64,000 nucleotides of DNA. Origin: DATARH01 sp036489765 (GTDB lineage: Bacteria > Pseudomonadota > Alphaproteobacteria > ATCC43930 > CGMCC-115725). The notes under the pieces were generated by a model, which saw only the letters and a list, made by a program, of their open reading frames with translations, was not told the origin of the DNA and made no database searches. The first letter of the stretch is position 1. Each line of letters starts with the position of its first letter. Both the position numbers and the translations under genes were made by a program. Shown piece by piece: positions 8,393 through 17,605 of the stretch. The DNA lies in NCBI GenBank assembly GCA_036489765.1, contig DASXFE010000114.1:1-64000 (forward strand), given 5' to 3'.

Positions 8393-9102
8393 GCTCCGCG
8401 GCGGGCGCCCTCTATCTCGGCGAGGTGATCGGCGAGCTCAACGATGGCGCCGATTTTCTCGCGCGACTATCGGCCGCCGAGCTGGCCCAGCTCCGCAGCG
8501 CCGGCCGCGGGGTCACCTTTGCCCGCGGCGAGACGATCTTTCATCAGGGCATGCCGCATGACGGCATCTTTCTGATCGCGGCGGGCGCCGTGCGCAGCTA
8601 CTACACCGCGCCGTCGGGCCGCGAGATCACCCTCGCCTATTGGACCCCGGGCCACTTTGTCGGTGGGCCCGAGGTGTTTCGCGGCGGGTTGCATGTCTGG
8701 TCGGGCGAGGCGGCCGAGGATTGCACGCTCCTCTATCTCAACAGCTCGACGATCCGGCAACTCGTCGAGCGCCTGCCGCAATTCGCGCTGTGCCTGATCG
8801 AGGGCCTCGTCGCCAAGAGCAAATGCTATTCGGCGCTCGTGCAGATGCTCGGTACGCGCAATGCCACCGAACGGCTCGTCCAGCTCCTCATCATTCTCAG
8901 CGAGACTTGCGGCCGACGCGATGCGGGCCGGCTCGTCATCGAGCGCAAGATCACCCATAACGAGCTGGCGGCGATCATCGGCGCCACCCGACAGTGGGTG
9001 ACAACGACGCTGGACCGCTTTCAGCGGCAAGGCATCCTTTCCGTCGCACGGCAAGCCATCGTGGTAGAAAGACCGGACCTGCTGGCCAGGCTCGCCGCGT
9101 AG
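8389..9102 (+). CDS. Crp/Fnr-family transcriptional regulator
   Basis: A 237-residue regulator with an N-terminal cyclic-nucleotide-type beta barrel (residues ~25-140; GETIFHQGMPHDGIFLIAAG, then ITLAYWTPGHFVGG) and a C-terminal Crp-type helix-turn-helix (THNELAAIIGATRQWVTTTL). No N-terminal cysteine cluster for an Fnr iron-sulfur centre is present, so it more likely senses a small ligand or redox state by other means. GTG 8389 overlaps the cytochrome stop and is the last gene of the coupled series. Likely target: its own operon. The ~190 bases between it and the convergent gene at 9296 hold nothing I can name. Confidence 0.85.
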   Translation: MSSAAGALYLGEVIGELNDGADFLARLSAAELAQLRSAGRGVTFARGETIFHQGMPHDGIFLIAAGAVRSYYTAPSGREITLAYWTPGHFVGGPEVFRGGLHVWSGEAAEDCTLLYLNSSTIRQLVERLPQFALCLIEGLVAKSKCYSALVQMLGTRNATERLVQLLIILSETCGRRDAGRLVIERKITHNELAAIIGATRQWVTTTLDRFQRQGILSVARQAIVVERPDLLARLAA

Positions 9103-9295
9103 TGACATGCGCAAAATGCGAGCCATCCGCGCGTGGATCGGAGTAAAGCCGGAAGGTATTGCTTATCCGATACTCATGCTTGTCATCTTGGCAGCGGATG
9201 CCTCATTGCTGTCATTGTCGCCGGGATCACGGGTGGCGCTGGCGCAATCGCTGAAAGCCGCGCTGCGCGCGTATGTTGGATTCTGATTGAGTTGA

Positions 9296-10282
9296 CTACA
9301 CTTCGCGCACGCACCGGACGCTATGACTGCCGTGCGTCACCACGGGTGGGTGCCCAACCTTGCAGCGGTCCATGGCACGGTGGCAGCGCGGGGCGAAGGC
9401 GCAGCCGGGCGGCAGCGCCGCCAGGTCGGGCGGAGCGCCGGGAATAGTGGTCAAAACCGTGCCGCGTCGACCGCCATGCACGGAGGAGCCGAGGAGCCCG
9501 GTCGTATAGGGGTGACGCGGGGCGCGGATAATCTCGCGCACGCTGCCGGTTTCGACAAAACGGCCGGCATACATCACCGCAACGCGGTCGGAAATCTCAG
9601 CCGCCACACCGACGTCGTGAGTGACGAACACGATCGCCATTCCGAGCTCCTCCTGAAGCTGGCGCAGCAGCAGAAGGATCTGGATCTGCACGGTGACATC
9701 GAGCGCGGTCGTCGGTTCGTCTGCGAGCAGCACGTCCGGCGAGCACGCAAGCGCCAGCGCGATCATCGCCCGCTGCCGCATGCCCCCCGACATTTCGTGC
9801 GGGTAGCTGCCGAGACGCCGCTCGGCGGCCGGGATGCGCACGAGCTCGAGGAGCGCGCGGGCCCGGGTCCTTGCGGTGCGCTCATCGGTGCCGTCGTGAC
9901 GAACGATCGTCTCGGCGATCTGCCTGCCGATCGTGTAGACCGGGTCGAGCGCGGTGATCGGCTCCTGGAACACCATCGAAATCCGCCGACCGCGCAGCGC
10001 CGATAGCTCGGCTGCCGGAAGCCCCAGAATCGATCGACCGGCGAGATTGACTGCCCCCGTGACCTTCGCCTGCGCAGGCAAGAGGCCCATCAGCGCCTTC
10101 AGGGTCACGCTTTTCCCGGAGCCGGATTCGCCGAGGATGGTCAGCGTCTCGCAAGGCTTGAGCGCAAACGAAACGTCGCTGACCGCGGCGATCTCGGCAT
10201 CGCGACGGTGGAAGCGCACGGTGAGGCCCGCAACGTCGAGCGCCGGGGCCGGTGGCTGCGACAGGGACGCGCCGTCAGGCAA
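9296..10282 (-). CDS. Dipeptide/oligopeptide ABC ATPase, DppD type
   Basis: A ~328-residue ABC ATPase of the OppD/DppD group. Walker A is GESGSGKS, the Q-loop is MVFQEPITALDP, the signature is MSGGMRQRAMIALAL, Walker B is VLLADEPTTALDV and the switch is FVTHDVGVAAEISD. The C-terminal cysteine-bearing extension (PPGCAFAPRCHRAMDRC) is typical of this group. I chose TTG 10282, which overlaps the stop of the upstream ATPase gene by 8 bases; another TTG at 10327 would add 15 basic residues. It is the last gene of the four-gene minus-strand operon. Substrate class (peptide, nickel or other) cannot be told from the ATPase. Confidence 0.88.
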   Translation of the reverse strand: MPDGASLSQPPAPALDVAGLTVRFHRRDAEIAAVSDVSFALKPCETLTILGESGSGKSVTLKALMGLLPAQAKVTGAVNLAGRSILGLPAAELSALRGRRISMVFQEPITALDPVYTIGRQIAETIVRHDGTDERTARTRARALLELVRIPAAERRLGSYPHEMSGGMRQRAMIALALACSPDVLLADEPTTALDVTVQIQILLLLRQLQEELGMAIVFVTHDVGVAAEISDRVAVMYAGRFVETGSVREIIRAPRHPYTTGLLGSSVHGGRRGTVLTTIPGAPPDLAALPPGCAFAPRCHRAMDRCKVGHPPVVTHGSHSVRCVREV

Positions 10283-11321
10283 GATGCACCGCCTTCGAGG
10301 TTTGCGCCTCGGCAATGTGGCAGGCAACGAGATGCTCGGGATCGCCGTCTGCCGCCATAAGAGGCGGCAGGATTTCGGCGCAGACCGCCTCGGCGAAGGG
10401 GCAGCGCGTGCGGAAACGGCAGCCGGACGGCGGGTCGATCGGGCTCGGCGGGTCGCCGGCGAGCGGCGGTTCCGTTGCGCGGCGATCCGGATCGAGCGTC
10501 GGCTTCGAGGCCAGCAGCGCTCGCGTGTAGGGGTGCCGAGGGTGATCGTAGATTGCGGCTACCGGGCCGGTCTCAACGATCTGGCCAAGATACATCACGA
10601 GGATGCGGTCGCTGACGAACTCGACGACGTCGAGATCGTGCGAGATGAAGATGTAGGTGAGGCTCAACTGCCGCTGGAGCTCCGTCAGCAGATTGAGCAT
10701 CTGCGCCTCGATCGACTTGTCGAGCGCCGAGACCGCCTCGTCGAGGATCACGAGCCTCGGGTCGAGCGCGAGCGCGCGGGCGATGTTGACCCGCTGGCGC
10801 TGCCCCCCGGAGAGCTCGTGCGGGTAGCGCCTGGCGAACCGCTCCGGTTCGAGCCCGCTCTTCGCCAGCAATGCCTCTGCTCGGCCGATCGCGGCGGCGC
10901 GCTTCATGCCGTGGATGCGCGGCGCGTAGGCGATGCTCTCGACGACCGTCATGCGGGGGTTCAAAGACGAGTAGCTGTCCTGGAAGACGAGCTGCATCTG
11001 TCGCCGCATGTCGCTGACGCTGATCCCCGATTCCCGGCCGACCGGATCGCCGTCGAAGATCACCTCGCCGGCATCGGGTTCGATCAGCCGCATCAGCAGA
11101 CGCGCCGCCGTCGACTTGCCGCAACCCGACTCGCCGACGATGCCGAGGGTCTCGCCCTTGCGCACGGCGAACGACACGTCGTCGACTGCGTGCACCGTGC
11201 CGATGCGGCGATTGAGAAAACCGCCGTGCACCGCGAAGTGTTTGCGCAGCCCCGCCACCGTCAGCAGCGGCTGGGCCGGGCCCCCGCGGTCGCGCGGGTC
11301 GAGCGGATCGGATCTATGCAT
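10275..11321 (-). CDS. Dipeptide/oligopeptide ABC ATPase, DppF/OppF type
   Basis: A 348-residue ABC ATPase. Walker A is GESGCGKST, the Q-loop is LVFQDSYSSLNPRMTV, the signature is LSGGQRQRVNIARAL, Walker B is LVILDEAVSALDKSI and the switch is FISHDLDVVEFVSD. The C-terminal oligopeptide-type extension (GCRFRTRCPFAEAVC) is present. ATG 11321 overlaps the stop of the upstream permease by 8 bases (ATGCATAG), so the two are translationally coupled. It forms the second nucleotide-binding subunit with the 9296 gene. Confidence 0.9.
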   Translation of the reverse strand: MHRSDPLDPRDRGGPAQPLLTVAGLRKHFAVHGGFLNRRIGTVHAVDDVSFAVRKGETLGIVGESGCGKSTAARLLMRLIEPDAGEVIFDGDPVGRESGISVSDMRRQMQLVFQDSYSSLNPRMTVVESIAYAPRIHGMKRAAAIGRAEALLAKSGLEPERFARRYPHELSGGQRQRVNIARALALDPRLVILDEAVSALDKSIEAQMLNLLTELQRQLSLTYIFISHDLDVVEFVSDRILVMYLGQIVETGPVAAIYDHPRHPYTRALLASKPTLDPDRRATEPPLAGDPPSPIDPPSGCRFRTRCPFAEAVCAEILPPLMAADGDPEHLVACHIAEAQTSKAVHLA

Positions 11322-12219
11322 CGAGCTTGACGTCCATGGCGCTGCGCAGCCCGTCGCTCATCAGGTTGAAGCACATCGAGGTGACAAAGATCATCAAGCC
11401 GGGCAGCGCCGCGACATAGGGTTGAACATAGATCGCGCTGCGCAGCGCGTTGAGCATGACGCCCCATTCGGGCCGCGGCGGCGTTACGCCCAGGCCCAGA
11501 AAGCTCAACCCCGCCGAGAGGATAATCGAAAGGCTGATCAGGCTCGTCGCGTAGACGAGGATCGGCCCGAGCACATTGGGCAGGACGTGATGGCGCATAA
11601 CCTGAAACGCGGTGCTGCCCGATGCCCGGGCGGCCTCTACGAAATCGAGGCGCCGGGTCTGGGCCGTCACCGTTTCGGCGATGCGCGTCAGCGGCGGCAC
11701 GAACACGATCGACAGCGCCAGCACCGCATTGCCGAACCCGTTGCCGAGGACACCGCAGATCGCAATCGCCAGCAGCACCGATGGAAACGCGTAGAACACG
11801 TCCATCAGCCGCATGATCACCGAATTGACCGTGCCGCCCGCATATCCGGCGAAGAGCCCGAGCCCGCCGCCGACACATAGCGCCGCCATCACCGGGATGA
11901 CACCGGCGAGCAGCGACAATCGCCCGCCATAGCAGAGGCGGGTCCACAGATCGCGGCCGCCCTCGTCGGTGCCGAGCCAATGGCCGGGTGTGCCGATCGG
12001 CGCGAGACGGTGCAGCACGCTGCCTTCGAACGGGGCCCCGGTGCTCACCAGCGGGGCAAAGGCGGCGATGCACACGATGCCCAGCAGCACGAGCGACACG
12101 ACGATCGTCACCGGGTCGCGCGCCAGCCGGCGCCCGACATTGCGCCAATAGCCCACGACCGGGCGCGCCGCCGCCGGGGCGGCCGGGATCGCGGTTGAGG
12201 ATATCGCGGCGTCGGCCAT
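11314..12219 (-). CDS. ABC importer permease, DppC type
   Basis: A 301-residue inner-membrane permease with about six spans. The DppC hallmark GTDEGGRDLWTRLCYGGR follows the first periplasmic loop, and the EAA loop is seen in FVEAARASGSTAFQVMRHHV followed by LPNVLGPILVYA. FLGLGVTPPRPEWG near the C-terminus is also typical. It lies 9 bases downstream of the DppB-type gene and overlaps the next ATPase gene by 8 bases. Confidence 0.9.
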   Translation of the reverse strand: MADAAISSTAIPAAPAAARPVVGYWRNVGRRLARDPVTIVVSLVLLGIVCIAAFAPLVSTGAPFEGSVLHRLAPIGTPGHWLGTDEGGRDLWTRLCYGGRLSLLAGVIPVMAALCVGGGLGLFAGYAGGTVNSVIMRLMDVFYAFPSVLLAIAICGVLGNGFGNAVLALSIVFVPPLTRIAETVTAQTRRLDFVEAARASGSTAFQVMRHHVLPNVLGPILVYATSLISLSIILSAGLSFLGLGVTPPRPEWGVMLNALRSAIYVQPYVAALPGLMIFVTSMCFNLMSDGLRSAMDVKLDA

Positions 12220-12228
12220 CCCGCGCCC

Positions 12229-13167
12229 CTACCGCCGGAGCCGCGGATCGATCGCCGCCTGCGCGACATCGACCACGAGGTTGAGGATCACGAAAAAGAA
12301 CGCGAGGACGACGACCGTCGCCTGTAAAATCGGGATATCGCGGCGGAAGATCGCGAGGTTGAGCAGGTAGCCCGACCCGGGCCAGTTGAACACGGTCTCA
12401 ACGAGGATCGAGCCGCCAAGCAGGTAGCCGAACTGCAAGCCCATCAGCGCCAGGACCGGCGGCGCGGCGTTTTTGCAGACATGCCGCAGGACGGGAAGCC
12501 GGGTCAGCCCCTTCGCGGTCAGCGCCGACACGAATTCCTGGTTTAGAACCTCGATCGCGGTCGCGCGGGTGAACCGCCCGATGACGCCCATCGGGATCAG
12601 TGACAGCGCCCCGACCGGCAGCACCAGGTACCGCAGCTGGCCGAGTAACGGCACCCCGTCCGGCCAGATGCCTTGCGCCGGCAGCCACGGATGCAGGACC
12701 GCAGCGAACAGCACCAGCACAATCGCAGCCCAGTAATTGGGCAGGCTCACCCCGGTCGTGGTGATGGCCGAGCACAGCTTGTCGGGCCAGCGCCCATGAT
12801 TGAGCGCCGCGGTGAGGCCCAGCGCAACACCAAGCCCGAAGCCGAGAAATGCCGCGGGGATCGCGAGGAGGAAGGTGTGACCGAGCGCCACGAGCAATTG
12901 CCCGAGTACCGGCTGGGCATTAAAGATCGAGACGCCGAAATTGCCGGTCAGCGCGCTGCGCAGCCATAGGAAGTATTGGACATAAAGCGGTTTGTCGAAA
13001 CCGAAGAGCGCCTTCACCTGGGCGACTACCTCGGGAGATGCTTCCGGAGGCAGCAGCAGGTCGATCGGGTCGCCCGGCGCGATATGCACCAGCGCGAAGA
13101 CGACTAACGACACGCCGAACAGCACCGGCACGGCGAGCAGCAATCGGCGAACGGCGAACTGGAACAT
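12229..13167 (-). CDS. ABC importer permease, DppB type
   Basis: A 312-residue permease and the first gene of the minus-strand importer operon. The N-terminus MFQFAVRRLLLAVPVLFGVS with the following HIAPGDP motif is the DppB signature. The EAA loop reads VSALTAKGLTRLPVLRHV. FNWPGSGYLL and the C-terminal AQAAIDPRLRR are also characteristic. ATG 13167 was chosen over 13242 because GGAG lies 6 bases upstream and the DppB N-terminus begins exactly there. It is transcribed divergently from the binding-protein gene at 13290. Confidence 0.9.
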   Translation of the reverse strand: MFQFAVRRLLLAVPVLFGVSLVVFALVHIAPGDPIDLLLPPEASPEVVAQVKALFGFDKPLYVQYFLWLRSALTGNFGVSIFNAQPVLGQLLVALGHTFLLAIPAAFLGFGLGVALGLTAALNHGRWPDKLCSAITTTGVSLPNYWAAIVLVLFAAVLHPWLPAQGIWPDGVPLLGQLRYLVLPVGALSLIPMGVIGRFTRATAIEVLNQEFVSALTAKGLTRLPVLRHVCKNAAPPVLALMGLQFGYLLGGSILVETVFNWPGSGYLLNLAIFRRDIPILQATVVVLAFFFVILNLVVDVAQAAIDPRLRR

Positions 13168-13209
13168 CGGGGCTCCGATCCAGAGGCTTTCGCTGCGTCG
13201 CAACATGCG

Positions 13210-13241
13210 TGCCACATCAATCAGTGTTGGATTTTGTGGCA
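13210..13241. promoter_or_regulatory. Inverted repeat in the divergent importer promoter
   Basis: TGCCACA (13210-13216) and TGTGGCA (13235-13241) form a perfect 7-base inverted repeat with an 18-base AT-rich spacer. They lie between the divergent permease operon (start 13167) and the binding-protein gene (start 13290). The symmetry and location suit an operator or overlapping promoters that would co-regulate both transcripts. No regulator gene is adjacent, so the binding factor is unknown. Confidence 0.35.
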
Positions 13242-13289
13242 TGAAAGTTGCGCTGCAACATGGAGGTTCTCAGCCGGTGGGGTCTCCCA

Positions 13290-14894
13290 ATGCTCTCAAG
13301 ACGCGATTTTATGGCCGTTGCCGCGGGAGCGGCGGCAGCGCCGATGTTGCCCGCGAGGGCGGCTTCGCCGCAGGTGCTGCGCCTCGCGATGACAGCCAAC
13401 GATGTCCCGACCCCGACCGGCATCCCGAATAACGGGTTCGAGGGTTACCGCTTCCTCGGCTACACCGCCTATGACGGGCTGGTGAACTGGGACCTTTTGC
13501 ACAACCAGGACAAGCCTGCCGAGATCAAGCCGGGCCTTTTCAGCGAATGGCGTTTTGACGAGGGAAAGATCGAGCGGCTCGTCTGCACCGTTCGTCAGGG
13601 CGTGAAATTCCACGATGGCTCGGAATTCAACGCCGACGCGGTGATCTGGAATTTGCGCCGCATGTACGACGACAAGTCGCCGCAGTACGACGCGCCGGCA
13701 GCGCCGATCATCCGCGCCGTGGTCTACATGCTCGACTCGTTCGAGAAGGCCGACGACAAGACCATCGTCATCACCACCAAATACCCGTTCACGTTTCTGC
13801 CTGCGCTCCTCACTCGCATCCTGATGGCCAGCCCCGCCCAGTGGGAAAAGGTCGGCAAGAGTTGGGCGGCCTTTGCGAAGGCGCCCGTCGGCACGGGGCC
13901 GTTCAAGATCACCAAGGTGACGATGGGCCAGTCGGTCGAGATGGCGCGTAACGAGAATTACTGGGACCACGACCGCATCCCCAAGCTCGACAGACTCGTG
14001 CTGATCCCAATGCCCGAGCCGACGACGCGCGTCGCCGCACTGCGTTCGGGCCAGGTCGACTGGATCGAGGTGCCCGCGCCGGACGCGATCCCGTCGCTGA
14101 AATCGGCCGGGTTCACGGTCACCCTGTGGCCCTATCCGCACACCTATCCCTATGTCCTCGACGCGTCCGAGAAATCGCCGTTCCACGACAAGCGCGTGCG
14201 CCAGGCGATGAACTACGCGATCGACAGGGAGAACCTGTGCAAGCTGATCAACGATACGGCGATCCCGGCGGACGGCCTTTACACACAGGGCACGCCCTTC
14301 TACGGCGCGCCGACCGAGCACTATCGCTACGACCCGGCCAAGGCCAAGGCTCTGCTCGCGGAAGCCGGCTATGGCCCGGATAAGCCGCTCGCCGCCAAGA
14401 TCATGATCTCGACCGCGGGCTCGGGCCAGATGGTGCCGGTGCCAATGAACGAGTATCTGCAAACCAATTTCAAAGCTGCCGGCATCGACATCGATTTCGA
14501 TGTCGTCGAATGGGACACGATGCTGCAGGCCATCCGCAGCACGCCGACGGCGCCGCAGGCGCATGGCGCCCAGGGCATCAACATCAGCCTGAGCTGGGTC
14601 GATCCCGCCGCCGCGTTCCGCTATTACGATTCGAAAAGCTTTTCGCCCAGCGGGTTCAACTGGGGCCGATGGTCGAATCCGAGGGTCGACAAGCTGCTCG
14701 AAGGTGCCCAAGCCTCGACCGACAAGGCCGAACAGACCAAGATGCTCGCCGACGCCCACAGCATCATCGTCGACGAGGCGCCGTGGCTGTTCATCGTGCA
14801 CGACCTGAACCCGCGCGCGATGGCGGCAAGCGTCAAAGGTTTCCACCCGGCGCAAAGCTGGTTTGTCGACCTGACACAAGTCTCAATGTCGTAG
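13290..14894 (+). CDS. ABC importer substrate-binding protein, family 5 (DppA/OppA-like)
   Basis: A 534-residue periplasmic binding protein. The N-terminus MLSRRDFMAVAAGAAAAPML is a Tat-type leader with SRRDF. The mature protein shows the SBP_bac_5 order: GYTAYDGLVNWD, FSEWRFDEG, VRQGVKFHDGSEFNADAVIW, VGTGPFKITK, RNENYWD, DKRVRQAMNYAIDRENL and a late NPRVDKLLEGA. ATG 13290 was chosen because the twin-arginine leader starts there; ATG 13260 is an alternative. It is divergent from the permease/ATPase operon 9296-13167 and completes that importer. Ligand unknown. Confidence 0.9.
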   Translation: MLSRRDFMAVAAGAAAAPMLPARAASPQVLRLAMTANDVPTPTGIPNNGFEGYRFLGYTAYDGLVNWDLLHNQDKPAEIKPGLFSEWRFDEGKIERLVCTVRQGVKFHDGSEFNADAVIWNLRRMYDDKSPQYDAPAAPIIRAVVYMLDSFEKADDKTIVITTKYPFTFLPALLTRILMASPAQWEKVGKSWAAFAKAPVGTGPFKITKVTMGQSVEMARNENYWDHDRIPKLDRLVLIPMPEPTTRVAALRSGQVDWIEVPAPDAIPSLKSAGFTVTLWPYPHTYPYVLDASEKSPFHDKRVRQAMNYAIDRENLCKLINDTAIPADGLYTQGTPFYGAPTEHYRYDPAKAKALLAEAGYGPDKPLAAKIMISTAGSGQMVPVPMNEYLQTNFKAAGIDIDFDVVEWDTMLQAIRSTPTAPQAHGAQGINISLSWVDPAAAFRYYDSKSFSPSGFNWGRWSNPRVDKLLEGAQASTDKAEQTKMLADAHSIIVDEAPWLFIVHDLNPRAMAASVKGFHPAQSWFVDLTQVSMS

Positions 14895-14925
14895 GGGGGC
14901 CCCTGGGGGATGGCCTGCCCGACCG

Positions 14926-15744
14926 CTAAGCGTGGGCGTGCTGCAGCATGTCGGAGACCTCGCGCCTCAGCTCGTTGAACGGCGCCGATACGACATCGCG
15001 CGGCCGGGGCAGGCGGATCGGCACGTCGGCCGTGATCCGCCCCGGCCGGGGCGACATGACGATGACCCGGTCGGCGAGAAGGATCGCCTCCTCTATCGCA
15101 TGCGTCACAAAGAGGACGGTCAGCCCTGTCGCCTCCCAGATCGACAATAGCTCGGTTTGGAGGCGCTCGCGGGTCATGGCATCGAGCGCGCCGAACGGCT
15201 CGTCCATCAGGATGACCGCGGCGTCGTTCGCGAGTACGCGGGCGATCGCGACACGCTGCTTCATTCCACCGGACAGCTCGTGCGGATAGGCATCGGCGAA
15301 GCGGTCGAGGCCGACCATTCCGATAAAGCGGTCGACAGTCGCCTCAACCTCCGCCTTCGGCCGGCCTCGCGCGGCCGGTCCGAACCCGATGTTGCGCCGG
15401 ACCGACAGCCATGGGAACAACCCATAATCCTGAAACACCATGCCCCGGTCCGGGCCCGGGCGGATGACCGGCGCGCCGTTCATCAGCACCTGCCCGGCGC
15501 TTGGCATCTCAAAACCGCCGATCATCCGCAGCAGGGTCGACTTACCGCAGCCCGAGGCCCCGATCAGGCAGACGAGCTCGCCATGCACAATCGACAGGTC
15601 GACTGCGCGCAGGGCCTCTATCTCTCCGCCCGAGGCGTTGAACCGCTTATCCGCGCCGACAATGCGCAGGATCGGATCCACCTCCCCCGGGGGCGGCGCA
15701 ACCGTGTTGCGGACGCGTGGGTACTCGGTGACGGCATCAACCAT
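14926..15744 (-). CDS. ABC importer ATP-binding protein, SsuB/TauB type
   Basis: A 272-residue ABC ATPase: Walker A GASGCGKST, Q-loop VFQDYGLFPWLSV, signature LSGGMKQRVAIARVL, Walker B VILMDEPFGALDAMT and switch FVTHAIEEAILLADRV. It overlaps the upstream permease by 8 bases. It is the last gene of a three-gene NitT/TauT-type importer (binding protein 16547, permease 15737, ATPase 14926). The C-rich/G-rich 31-base gap to the convergent 13290 gene may contain a short hairpin but no clear terminator. Confidence 0.92.
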   Translation of the reverse strand: MVDAVTEYPRVRNTVAPPPGEVDPILRIVGADKRFNASGGEIEALRAVDLSIVHGELVCLIGASGCGKSTLLRMIGGFEMPSAGQVLMNGAPVIRPGPDRGMVFQDYGLFPWLSVRRNIGFGPAARGRPKAEVEATVDRFIGMVGLDRFADAYPHELSGGMKQRVAIARVLANDAAVILMDEPFGALDAMTRERLQTELLSIWEATGLTVLFVTHAIEEAILLADRVIVMSPRPGRITADVPIRLPRPRDVVSAPFNELRREVSDMLQHAHA

Positions 15745-16525
15745 GCTGAGGGCTCCAACGCAATGCGCGCCGGCTGATCGTGCGGATCATCTGGTCGGAG
15801 GCGAACCCGGCGAGACCGATCACAATCATCCCGGCGATCACGACATCCGTTCGCGAGACCTCGCGCGCGTTCTCGATCATCGCGCCGAGCCCGATTCGCA
15901 CCCCGCTCAATTCGCCGACCACGATGACGACCCAGGCAAAACCGAGCCCGAGCCTGAGGCCGGTGAAGATGCCGGGGAGAGCGGAAGGTAGCACGACCTT
16001 CGGAAAGAGCCCGGCGCGCGTGACGCCGAGCATCGTCGCCGCCTCGATCAGCCGCGGCTCGACGCTGCGCACCCCGAAGATCGTGTTGACGAGGATCGGG
16101 TAGAAGCAGCCAAGCGCCACGAGCAGGGTCGCTGAGCGCGAGCCGAGGCCGAACAGGATCAGGAACAGCGGCTGCCACGCGGTGACCGGGATCGGGCGGA
16201 GCATCTGCAGCGTCGTATCGAAAAGGCGCTGGACCACGCGAAGGCGCCCGATCAGCATGCCCAACGACAGCCCCAAGCACGCCGAGAGCAGAAAGCCGCC
16301 GTAGACGCGCGAGGCCGAGGTGGCGAGATTCAGCCACAGGCTGCCGCTGAATTCATCATTGTCGCCGCAAATGCCGACAAGATCACCGAGCTCGCGCAGG
16401 ATCTGGTCGGGCGGCGGGATCAGCCCGTGCGGGTCATCGTGCGTCGCCGCCCACCATCCGGCGAGCAGCAGCGCCGGCACGACAAAGGCGATACCGCCGG
16501 GCCGGGCGAGCGCGCGCGGGTTCAT
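15737..16525 (-). CDS. ABC importer permease, SsuC/TauC type
   Basis: A 262-residue inner-membrane permease of the BPD_transp_1 family with about six spans. The EAA loop is visible as LIEAATMLGVTRAGLFPKVV followed by LPSALPGIFTG. LRPIPVTAWQPLFLILFGLG precedes it, and FAWVVIVVGELSG follows, all standard in nitrate/sulfonate permeases. The stop overlaps the ATPase start; the binding-protein gene is 21 bases upstream. Confidence 0.9.
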   Translation of the reverse strand: MNPRALARPGGIAFVVPALLLAGWWAATHDDPHGLIPPPDQILRELGDLVGICGDNDEFSGSLWLNLATSASRVYGGFLLSACLGLSLGMLIGRLRVVQRLFDTTLQMLRPIPVTAWQPLFLILFGLGSRSATLLVALGCFYPILVNTIFGVRSVEPRLIEAATMLGVTRAGLFPKVVLPSALPGIFTGLRLGLGFAWVVIVVGELSGVRIGLGAMIENAREVSRTDVVIAGMIVIGLAGFASDQMIRTISRRALRWSPQHG

Positions 16526-16546
16526 AAGCTGGACCGCCGGGTCGGC

Positions 16547-17503
16547 TCAGGCCTTGGCCAGCCGCACCGACGGGGTCTCGTCGAGCAATGCGTCGAAATC
16601 GGGCAGGTTGCGGATTTGGCGCAGCTCGAGCATGTGGTCTGCGTAAGCCTTGACCTCTGAGATCATCGTCGGGGTCATCTGCCAGTTCAACGCGACGTTA
16701 TCGATTGCCCGGGCGACCGCCGCCTTGTCGAGGCCGAGCTTGGCGACCGTCATCGCGACGATCTCGTCCGGCCTCGACATCGCGTAGGCGCTGGCCTGCC
16801 GCTGGAGTTTCAGCATCATCATGACCTCGTCCGGCTTTTCCTTGAACCGGTCGCGGTGCGTCGCGACGACCATGTTGAGGCTGCCCATCGGCGTCGAATA
16901 CGGGTACTCGACGATCTTGCCGACACCGCTGACCAGCGACAGGCTCGGGCCAGGCTCGGCGCCGACATAAGCGTCGATGTCGCCACGCTGCAAGGCAGCC
17001 GGCATGTCGGCAAAGCCGATCCGCACCGAGACGATATCGGATTCCTTCATCCCGACCATGCGCAGCCGCTCGAGGAAAAAGACCTGCTGGGTCGTTCCCG
17101 TCAGGATGCCGACCTTTTTCCCCTTGAGGTCGGTGATCGCGTTGATCGGGTCGTCCTTGCGGGCGACGACGGCCATGCCCTTGTTGCATTCCGAGCCGTA
17201 CACAACGACCGGCTGGCTGCTGGCGGCGCCAAGGATCGCGGCGGCGATCCCGAATGTGCCGTAATCGACCGAGCGCGTGACGACCGCGTCCTTGCCGTCG
17301 GTTGGGGTCGAGAACGGGATGATCTCGATCTTGTACCCGGCGGGCAGGAACTTTTCGTAGAAGTAGGGGGTGATCGAGTGGACCAGCTTTAATACCCCCA
17401 TCCGGATCGTGACGGGGTCGCCGGCGCGCGCCGGCGCAGCATAACGGGCGACGAGCGGCAGCGCGAGGCTGCCCCGGATCAAAGCGCGACGGGAAAGTGC
17501 CAT
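16547..17503 (-). CDS. ABC importer substrate-binding protein, NitT/TauT type
   Basis: A 318-residue periplasmic binding protein with a Tat-like leader (SRRALIRGSLALPLVARYAA, cleaved near residue 27). The two-lobed NMT1/SsuA fold is suggested by VDYGTFGIAAAILGAASSQP, ITDLKGKKVGILTGTTQQVF and LQRGDIDAYVGAEPGPSL. It is the first gene of the 14926-17503 importer. The neighbouring ureide-degrading operon (18574-24132) makes a urea-, biuret- or pyrimidine-derived ligand possible, but the residues do not prove it. Confidence 0.88.
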   Translation of the reverse strand: MALSRRALIRGSLALPLVARYAAPARAGDPVTIRMGVLKLVHSITPYFYEKFLPAGYKIEIIPFSTPTDGKDAVVTRSVDYGTFGIAAAILGAASSQPVVVYGSECNKGMAVVARKDDPINAITDLKGKKVGILTGTTQQVFFLERLRMVGMKESDIVSVRIGFADMPAALQRGDIDAYVGAEPGPSLSLVSGVGKIVEYPYSTPMGSLNMVVATHRDRFKEKPDEVMMMLKLQRQASAYAMSRPDEIVAMTVAKLGLDKAAVARAIDNVALNWQMTPTMISEVKAYADHMLELRQIRNLPDFDALLDETPSVRLAKA

Positions 17504-17605
17504 CCCTACTACCCCTCTTGGGCGATCGCGGTCTGCGCCGCGGTAGACGGCTTCGCAAGCGACATGCCAGACCGACAGCGGCGCGCCGCTACATCTGTCC
17601 GGATG

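Noticed and set aside
9954..11330. Open plus-strand frame of about 458 codons opposite the importer ATPases
   Set aside because: Antisense shadow of two clear ABC ATPase genes; composition is Arg/Asp/Gly-rich without motifs.
13296..14879. Open minus-strand frame of about 527 codons opposite the family 5 binding protein
   Set aside because: Antisense shadow; low-complexity Arg/Asp/Val-rich translation, no motif or start signal.
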